A stretch of DNA of 50,218 nucleotides from Deltaproteobacteria bacterium (GTDB lineage Bacteria; Desulfobacterota; JADFVX01), in contig JAOUBX010000028.1 of NCBI GenBank assembly GCA_029860075.1, positions 1-50,218 on the forward strand. Direction: 5' to 3'. Of the stretch, positions 44,745 to 50,218 are shown in pieces. Every line of letters begins with the position of its first letter. Within the stretch, counting starts at the first letter, position 1. The translations under genes and the position numbers were made by a program. Below the pieces are notes generated by a model. It was not told where the DNA came from. It saw only the letters and a list, made by a program, of their open reading frames with translations, and ran no database searches.

Positions 44745-45267
44745 TTAATTAGTTGTTTTTAAATTTGGTAAAGGTGCTCTGTTTTGGCGCCGGCGGCAAT
44801 CACGCAGGAAGATGCTCGATGCGGTATAGTAGATGAAGAGACGGCCTAAGGTGTAACAACCCAAATGAACCTATCGGTTTCTGCCTTCCCCAATAAAGGC
44901 CATCATCATATAAGTCTAGCTCCCTTTTCCAGACAGTTCAACAAAATGCAGATATTTTCGCTTATGGTTTTCAATGTTGCCTGTTTGCAGACCTGTTTTT
45001 TCAAGCGCATTCGGGCTGTTACAGGTTGACTTTACTTTATGGATGTCCCTGTTTTTGTAATAACACTGTCATTTCGGCCAAAGGGAGAGATTTTTTATTA
45101 TTCATTTTTTGTTTTGCCTCGAAATTGACAGCTTGCAACTATGTATTTAGCTGCTTGTGTACTTTATCAGTTAACTCCTGCACAGAAAAGGGGACATTTC
45201 TCTTTTTTGTTATCTACTGCCTCAAATTACGAAAATTAACCTTCCTTAAAAAGCAACAGCTTACAAC
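44745..45267. other. Long intergenic stretch upstream of the cytochrome gene
   Basis: No gene is recognised. It should contain the promoter and leader of the cytochrome gene. It was searched by eye for a GEMM aptamer on both strands and none was seen. The part near 45100-45240 is AT-rich. Confidence 0.4.
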
Positions 45268-45304
45268 CAGAAAGTTGCAATTTCTCTCCAAATATGGTTT
45301 AGTC
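45268..45304 (+). repeat. Dispersed 37-bp repeat, copy 2
   Basis: Partner of 1561-1597 in the same orientation, about 86 percent identical. A terminator-like hairpin follows at 45331. Confidence 0.5.
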
Positions 45305-45330
45305 CTTTTGGTTCCTTTTAAAGGTCAATG

Positions 45331-45356
45331 GCGGATGTGAGCAGTTTCCGCTTTTT
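45331..45356 (+). terminator. Terminator-like hairpin
   Basis: GCGGA pairs with TCCGC around a loop of about 11 bases, followed by TTTTTG. No intact gene precedes it on this strand, so it may be left over from a lost gene. Confidence 0.4.
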
Positions 45357-45432
45357 GTTTTTCCAATATGAAAAGCTTTAAAAGACCTAAAAGAAAACCG
45401 TCCCACAATTCAAACGTTTATAGGCTAAAAAT

Positions 45433-45948
45433 ATGATTACCAAACAAGATATTGCCATAATTCTGATCCGGGTTTTAGCAGCATATATGCTGCTGCAGGC
45501 TCTTGCTATTTTACCCATGTCAGTTTTAATCAGTACTGCTGATCCTGTAATGTTCTTAATTTCACATGAATTTACAACGTTTGTCATTTCCACCATTTTA
45601 TGGTTCTCCGCACCACGGTTATCAAAAGTCATGGTTAAGGATTCAACTAATTCATCTGAACATCCAGAGGGTCTTGAAGGCCGGCAGGTAGAATCATTAA
45701 TTTTTTCAACTATCGGGGTAATACTGGTCGCTGTTTCTATCCCGGCTCTTGCAAACATGGTGGCCTATCATCGTACTATTAGCACATTTGAAGTAGATGC
45801 CGTATCTAAAGCTCAAATGGTTGCCGGCTCGAAAGGTTTTATTACAAAATATATTGTGAAAATTGCAGTCGGGATTTTCTTAATATTCTTCTCTGAGAAA
45901 CTTTGCCATTTGTTATCAAAAGGAAGAAATAGAATATGTGGTAAATAG
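45433..45948 (+). CDS. Small polytopic membrane protein, unknown function
   Basis: This 171-residue protein has four likely helices: IAIILIRVLAAYMLLQALAI, MFLISHEFTTFVISTILWFS, ESLIFSTIGVILVAVSIPAL and KIAVGIFLIFFSEKLCHLLS. Between helices 2 and 3 is a polar loop (NSSEHPEGLEG). The general design matches uncharacterised four-TM proteins of proteobacteria. No partner gene is adjacent in a clear operon. Confidence 0.65.
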   Translation: MITKQDIAIILIRVLAAYMLLQALAILPMSVLISTADPVMFLISHEFTTFVISTILWFSAPRLSKVMVKDSTNSSEHPEGLEGRQVESLIFSTIGVILVAVSIPALANMVAYHRTISTFEVDAVSKAQMVAGSKGFITKYIVKIAVGIFLIFFSEKLCHLLSKGRNRICGK

Positions 45949-45965
45949 GGGTTAGCCGGGATCGG

Positions 45966-45999
45966 GTGGAGGTAACGGGCGAAATCCCGTTACCTCCAC
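45966..45999 (+). repeat. 14-bp perfect inverted repeat
   Basis: GTGGAGGTAACGGG and its exact complement flank a 6-base loop (CGAAAT). There is no T-run, so it is not a standard terminator. It lies 55 bases before the DUF4157-leader gene and could be a processing or recombination signal. Confidence 0.5.
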
Positions 46000-46054
46000 A
46001 CAATCTAAACGATATATAGTGAGTAAAGTTTTCTGGAAGACAAGAGAAAATATT

Positions 46055-46900
46055 ATGGGAAAACAAGCCTTTGTTTATGCTAAAAGGTCAGACGCAAAAT
46101 CATCTGCTTCTGTATCCAATAGCACCAAAAAAACTTTTGAGTGCACCGTCAATAAGCCATATGACAAAATTATGAACCTGCAACGTTCCGTTGGCAATCA
46201 GGCTGTGGGGCGATTGCTTGGATCTGGTAAGCCTAATGACAACTATGAAAAGGAGGTAGATCGTTCTGCCGATATGATTATGCGTAGAGGAGGACCTGAA
46301 ACACAAATCAACTCTTTCAAAGATAGAGGATGGCCCTTGTCAAAGGTGGAGCAGTCTGGAACTTTACAGGCCGGCTTTCCGCATGGACATGCTATTTCTC
46401 TCCTTTGCGCCCTTACCCACCCAATTGGCATAGATAGCACATCTTCAAAAAACTTTTTGAGCTATGGTGCGAAATTTACACACAAGCTCAAGATTTCCAA
46501 GGGAGGAACTGCACAATGTCTTAAAGGAACACTTATTACTGAGAAATTAACAATAGACCGTGATGACTTTAAGTTTAATAATACTTCTGTAGGCAAATCA
46601 GTGTGGGTACTTGGGGTAAAAGGAAGCAAAAAGCCTGATCAATTTACTGACCATATAGAAACCCCACATAACCTTGTACTAAAGGCAATGGAAAAAAATA
46701 AGCCGCGTCTGCCTGCCAAACGGAATGAAACACAACATTTTTACTGGCGTCGCCACAAATATGATAAATGGCAACGGTTTGCTACGGTAAAGATCCATTT
46801 TATGGTGGACAAATTTCGCAATAACCTTTTTACGTGGACTATTGATAATTCTGTGGTTGTGGCTGAGAAGTGGGCTTACCGCCGGCCTCGAGGATATTAA
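46055..46900 (+). CDS. DUF4157-leader protein, possible contractile-injection-system cargo
   Basis: This protein of about 281 residues has in its first 85 the conserved leader of DUF4157-type proteins (KIMNLQRSVGNQAVGRLL, then KPNDNYEKEVDRSADMIMRR). Known family members are often cargo or toxins of extracellular contractile injection systems. The metalloprotease HExxH core that normally follows is absent. Instead there is a basic region of about 190 residues without a recognised motif, containing HFYWRRHKYDKWQRFATVKI and ending AYRRPRGY, which may be an unknown effector domain. ATG 46055 is chosen by the AAGAGAAAA upstream; GTG 46019 has none. The role is inferred from the leader alone, as no eCIS structural gene is in the window. 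Confidence 0.6.
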   Translation: MGKQAFVYAKRSDAKSSASVSNSTKKTFECTVNKPYDKIMNLQRSVGNQAVGRLLGSGKPNDNYEKEVDRSADMIMRRGGPETQINSFKDRGWPLSKVEQSGTLQAGFPHGHAISLLCALTHPIGIDSTSSKNFLSYGAKFTHKLKISKGGTAQCLKGTLITEKLTIDRDDFKFNNTSVGKSVWVLGVKGSKKPDQFTDHIETPHNLVLKAMEKNKPRLPAKRNETQHFYWRRHKYDKWQRFATVKIHFMVDKFRNNLFTWTIDNSVVVAEKWAYRRPRGY

Positions 46901-47126
46901 TAACAGCTGGGTAGAAACCAGAGAAACCAGGGACAGCGACCGTTATTGATCTAACCATTTTATTAAATGCTGATTTTGATGATATTAGAGATTGGACAGT
47001 TCAAGACAATGGCGGAAGGTTGTATGTTAACTATAATTAGAAAATTAATAATAGTATCTAACATCTTTATAATTATTGGCTGTGTTTCTATGCATGACCA
47101 AAATCATTTATACAAGGATAAATAAT

Positions 47127-47729
47127 TTGACTCTACTTAATATATTCAGTCTTGCAATGGCAATGTTTATATTAGTGGTAACGCCTGGTCCCGGTGTTTT
47201 TGCTACTGTAGCCAAAGCGCTTGTTTCCGGTTTTAAATTATCTATCCCTGTCATAATTGGCATTATTGCAGGAGATTTAATCTTCCTTCTCATTGCAATC
47301 TACGGTTTACATGCAATTGCTGAAACATTCAGTACTTTATTCACGGTCATCAAGTATTTTGGCAGTGCATATCTAATATGGTATGGCTTAAAATTATGGC
47401 AATCCGGTTCTATACAATCGGGTATTCCCCTAAACGCCTCGTCAGGTAAATTCAACTTCCTGAGCGGCTTATCAATCACCTTAGGAAACCCAAAGGTAAT
47501 CCTTTTCTACTTAGGCTTTCTTCCCACTTTCCTTGAACTCGATAAGCTCTCTACTGTTGATATTGCTATTATTGTTTCCTTTGTGCTTGCTTCAGTTTTA
47601 CTGTTTTATGCATATACGGCATTTCATGCCAGACAACTGTTTGAAAGTAAAAAAGCCAATCAGAACATAAACAAAATTGCAGGCACTGTAATGATCGGTA
47701 CCGGTTCGGCATTACTATCAAAAACATAA
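47127..47729 (+). CDS. LysE/RhtB-family exporter
   Basis: This protein of about 200 residues has six helices and exports amino acids or related compounds. The family start LLNIFSLAMAMFILVVTPGPG is clear (the PGPG is diagnostic), followed by VISGF-type VSGFKLSIPVIIGIIAGDLI and LSITLGNPKVILFYLGFLP (the GNPK motif). TTG 47127 is the preferred start: AAGGATA lies six bases upstream and homologues begin here. The longer frame from 47076 adds an atypical extension. Substrate unknown. Confidence 0.9.
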   Translation: MTLLNIFSLAMAMFILVVTPGPGVFATVAKALVSGFKLSIPVIIGIIAGDLIFLLIAIYGLHAIAETFSTLFTVIKYFGSAYLIWYGLKLWQSGSIQSGIPLNASSGKFNFLSGLSITLGNPKVILFYLGFLPTFLELDKLSTVDIAIIVSFVLASVLLFYAYTAFHARQLFESKKANQNINKIAGTVMIGTGSALLSKT

Positions 47730-48022
47730 GCCTGCCTTTAACCCGGCTGCTGATAACTCGCTTCTCAACCTAGACTATCCCAGAATTTATCTGCCCCCTT
47801 ATTTGATACCATTATTAATAGGGATAATTTTGTAAAAAGAATTGACGCAACTATTCAAATTATAGAGAACGGTACCGCATCCAAATAAAAAGCGACCTTT
47901 TAAATTAAATAAATATAACTTCACGCACCAAACAATGTCATCCTTCTATGAAAGGTAGTCACTTTCAACTGCGAATCAGCAATTTCTTTTCATCAATCAA
48001 CAAAACAAAAAAGTATTAAGAG
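47730..48022. other. Intergenic stretch upstream of the riboswitch promoter
   Basis: No gene or structured RNA was recognised in these AT-rich 290 bases. Confidence 0.4.
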
Positions 48023-48085
48023 CGCAATATATGTTGCATATTTAGCAATATATATCGCGACAAACTTTATTTTTTGTGCTATAAA
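48023..48085 (+). promoter_or_regulatory. Promoter with two tandem regulatory boxes
   Basis: AGCAATATATATCGCGACA (48044-48062) and a weaker copy GCAATATATGTTGCA (from 48024) lie 21 bases apart, two helical turns. They are followed by TTTGTGCTATAAAT, whose TATAAA (48080-48085) is a good -10. The start site would be near 48092, about 47 bases before the aptamer. The near-identical arrangement at 7604-7646 supports a shared regulator. Confidence 0.55.
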
Positions 48086-48138
48086 TATAAACTGATCATT
48101 AATTAAACGTTAAAAACATATTTATCGCTTATAAATGA

Positions 48139-48229
48139 TCCTTTGCTAAGAGCAAACTCCGGGAAACCTGAGGGCGCAGAGCCACGAGGCTAAATCCATT
48201 CAGGACAAGCCAGTCGAGCCGCCAAAGGA
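48139..48229 (+). promoter_or_regulatory. GEMM-I riboswitch aptamer, cGAMP-type (A20) variant
   Basis: The RNA follows the GEMM-I (c-di-GMP-I) layout. The P1 5' strand is TCCTTTG (48139-48145). AAGAGCAAAC comes next, then a stem CTCCGG-GAAA-CCTGAG with a GNRA tetraloop, GGCGCAGAGCC (equivalent to Vc2 GACGCAAAGCC, conserved A47), the CC-ACGA-GG stem, CTAAATCC, the P3 hairpin and AGTCGAG. P1 closes with CAAAGGA (48223-48229). At the position of Vc2 G20 the base is A (48151), the change reported for Geobacter riboswitches that prefer 3',3'-cGAMP. It controls the lipoprotein gene at 48295. Confidence 0.88.
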
Positions 48230-48261
48230 ATATAAATCCTTTGGCGGCTTTTTTTGTTTTT
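48217..48261 (+). terminator. Riboswitch expression-platform terminator
   Basis: AGCCGCCAAAGGA (48217-48229) pairs perfectly over 13 bases with TCCTTTGGCGGCT (48237-48249), followed by TTTTTTGTTTTT. Its 5' arm includes CAAAGGA, the P1 3' strand of the aptamer, so P1 and terminator exclude each other. Ligand binding should stabilise P1 and turn the gene on. Confidence 0.9.
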
Positions 48262-48294
48262 ACATATTAAAATTTTATGATTGGGAGGGAAAAA

Positions 48295-50173
48295 ATGAAT
48301 AAGCGCGCTTTGATAAAGAAACAGTTGAGTACATTCTTTTACCTTCTGGCTATTGCTATGGCCCTAAACCTGACCGCTTGTGGCGGCGGAGGGGGGGGGT
48401 GGCGGAGGGCCTGCCCCACCCTCAATTGATCCGCCACCAGGCTCAGGAGCCACGCTCACATCAATTGCTATTACGCCTCAAGGCTCTGTTGTTAAGGTAG
48501 GCGAAACCCTTCAATTATATGCCATAGGTAATTATAGTGATGGTGGTCAGCTAGATCTTACGAGTGAAGTTACATGGCTTGGCAGCACTTTAAATGGAAT
48601 TACCTTTTCCCCCACGGGCTTGGTAACTGCCCATACTGCTACTTTTTCCAGTTCTCGTATTACCGCTACGCATGTCAGCAGTGGACTCTCAGATATCAAA
48701 TTTGTCTACGTGTCAAGCTACGGCCTGGAAGGCAGTATTGACTCACCTGCCGTCATTACGGAAGATGTGGCACACAATGGAGAGGTAAACTTCGGTGGCC
48801 CGTCTGTTAATGGTTACAGTTATTATACGGTAAATGTCACTCCCGATAATGCCTATTATTTCTTCCTTGAGAATCTAAGCAGAGACGTGAGTCTTAAGAT
48901 CTATGATGATGCAGCCTTTAGCAACGTGGTATGTACATCAGACAAGGGTGGAACTGCTGATGAGCTTTGCGTTGCAATTGCGCCGGTATCGGGTATTTTC
49001 TATATTATTGTCGATGGCAACGGGACAAGGGACACATCAGACCGGGGCGCCTCTTACACACTGACGGTTCGACCCGGCTACATGGATGAACCTGCTTCAG
49101 ATAATATAATTGTTCCTTTAAATACTCCCTATAACGGCCAAATAGGGCGTTATGTGTACGATGATGAGGCATTCACTCCATTGATGTATGGTATCAGTTT
49201 TTATGAAATACCGGTTACTCCTACCGGACGATATACGGTGAATATTACCAGTCTCACAGGTGATGTAGAAATGGTGGTTTTATCTTCCATAAGCGAAGTT
49301 TTGTGTGCTTCCAACAATGCAGGGACAGCTGATGAAGCATGTTCTTTCCAGACTGAAAGGACGCCCGCTTATATCCGTGTTGATGAAGTCAATACTCTTG
49401 TCGGCGCCTCTTATACCTTGACTGTAACTGAAGATCATGGGGCATACATCAGTGAAGGAACAGTCGTATCACCAATAGACATAACAGGATCAATGCCTTA
49501 CCACGGACACGTGGGAGGCATAAATAGCTACTATAGCGTAAATGTGACACCAAACCAGTCTTATGAAGTTCGGGGAAGTGGTCTCGATGGTGAGTTAGGA
49601 CTATATGCAGGTAATATTTCTAATTTTAATTCCTGGGATTGCAGTGATTTCTCCGGGAGCAATCCTACAAAAGATGTCGTTTGTCGATTCGAACCCGCTA
49701 CAACTTCGACTTTATATATAAGAATGACCCCTAATGGAGGAATTGGAACCGAATATTTCCTAAATGTCACTTCCACTGCTTATACGGCAGAAAACACTAC
49801 TTTATTGGAAACACCCGATAAAGACACTCCCTATGCAGGTCAGGTTGATGATACATCTTCTCAATATGAAATTCCTGTTAACACCGGTAAACTGTATCGA
49901 GTCGGGCTTTCCACCGTTAGTGGTGATATTACGCTCAATGTTTATGACGACATTGGTCATACTGCCTTGTTATGCACATCGAATAACACCGGTATTGTTG
50001 ATGAATATTGCCTTACGGAACCATCAGTGCCGTCGGGTACAAATATTTATGTGGAAATTATAGGGAGCACCTATGGTTCAAAGTTTAACTTGACCGTTGA
50101 TCGGGTCTACCGGCAGGAAGGAGGGTGTTCAAAATTCTGTGTCAATTTAACCAAAGCTGATATATTCAGCTAA
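48295..50173 (+). pseudogene. Surface lipoprotein with Big2 and four PPC-like repeats, frameshifted at a G9 tract (possibly phase-variable)
   Basis: ATG 48295, behind GGGAGGGA, starts a lipoprotein signal (basic MNKRALIKK, hydrophobic core, lipobox LTAC) that runs into a Gly-coding G9 tract (48391-48399) and stops at about 48429. The frame shifted by one base continues as GGGGGGPAPPSIDPPPGSG and stays open to TAA 50171-50173. With eight G, one protein of about 625 residues results: lipid anchor, Gly/Pro linker, a Big2 Ig-like domain (SIAITPQGSVVKVGETLQLY), then four pre-peptidase-C-like repeats of about 115 residues (YSYYTVNVTPDNAYYF; GDVEMVVL; YYSVNVTPNQSYEV; YEIPVNTGKLYRVGL). Cys pairs recur in each repeat. 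The role is likely adhesion or matrix binding. Whether the tract is a switch, decay or a sequencing error is open. Confidence 0.8.
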
Positions 50174-50188
50174 AAAAGGAGAATTGAC

Positions 50189-50218
50189 ATGAGTAAAGAA
50201 GAAAGTAGTTTTGATTTT
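50189..50218 (+). CDS. 5' end of the next gene
   Basis: AAAAAAGGAGAATTGAC precedes ATG 50189; ten codons (MSKEESSFDF) are visible before the window ends. The strong ribosome binding site and 15-base spacing from the lipoprotein stop suggest that it is in the riboswitch-controlled operon. Confidence 0.65.
   Translation, partial: MSKEESSFDF

Noticed and set aside
44745..45020. Leader of the multiheme cytochrome gene examined for a GEMM riboswitch, because such genes are often cGAMP-controlled in Geobacter.
   Set aside because: No aptamer core was found on the minus strand.
1..50218. CRISPR arrays, rRNA operons, tmRNA, prophage structural genes or a replication origin.
   Set aside because: No regularly spaced repeats, rRNA segments, phage structural modules or DnaA-box clusters were seen.

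Overview
The window looks like a chromosomal segment of a Gram-negative anaerobe or facultative anaerobe of the Desulfobacterota (former Deltaproteobacteria), possibly near Desulfuromonadia/Geobacter. Pointers are a CarD-type regulator next to ispD-ispF, the run tilS-ftsH-folP-cdaA-ybbR-glmM-pdxJ-acpS, a seven-heme cytochrome c, outer-membrane barrels and lipoproteins, and a GEMM-I riboswitch of the variant best known from Geobacter relatives. The assignment is inference; no rRNA is present.

Layout. Bases 1-11,400 are accessory: an ICMT-like methyltransferase, a decayed SRAP/YedK gene, short palindromic repeats (two 97-bp copies flanking a B12-binding radical SAM gene; a 133-bp family), a group II intron with its reverse transcriptase (minus strand, about 5,598-7,517), secreted proteins and a YVTN beta-propeller lipoprotein. 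Several small genes here are frameshifted. Bases 11,468-16,760 are more conventional: a PhnA/YjdM-like protein, a LolCDE/MacB-type ABC exporter, an outer-membrane barrel, RseC, SmpB and tRNA-Arg(CCG). Bases 16,900-25,000 hold ispF-ispD and carD (minus), a class V aminotransferase, an archease-rtcB RNA-repair pair, a 162-bp palindromic element and another barrel. After a 1-kb gene-poor stretch, bases 25,993-39,071 carry an EamA transporter, a GGDEF-PilZ cyclase, the eight-gene minus-strand housekeeping run (cell wall, c-di-AMP, folate, PLP, tRNA lysidine, proteolysis), exbB-exbD and an MBL hydrolase. Bases 39,614-44,729 have a dCache-GGDEF-EAL phosphodiesterase and a multiheme cytochrome. Bases 45,000-50,218 are accessory again: a DUF4157-leader protein resembling contractile-injection-system cargo, a LysE exporter, and a riboswitch-controlled surface lipoprotein.

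Most interesting: at 48,023-50,173 a conserved upstream box and promoter, a GEMM-I aptamer with A at the position equivalent to Vc2 G20 (the substitution linked to 3',3'-cGAMP recognition), a mutually exclusive antiterminator/terminator, and a lipoprotein whose reading frame is broken by a G9 tract immediately after the lipobox cysteine. Removing one G restores an uninterrupted lipoprotein of about 625 residues. This suggests a surface protein under both cyclic-dinucleotide attenuation and poly-G phase variation. A nearly identical promoter box precedes a second secreted-protein locus at 7,604, whose gene is itself broken at a TTTGA x3 repeat. All frameshift interpretations carry the caveat that homopolymer errors in the assembly could mimic them.
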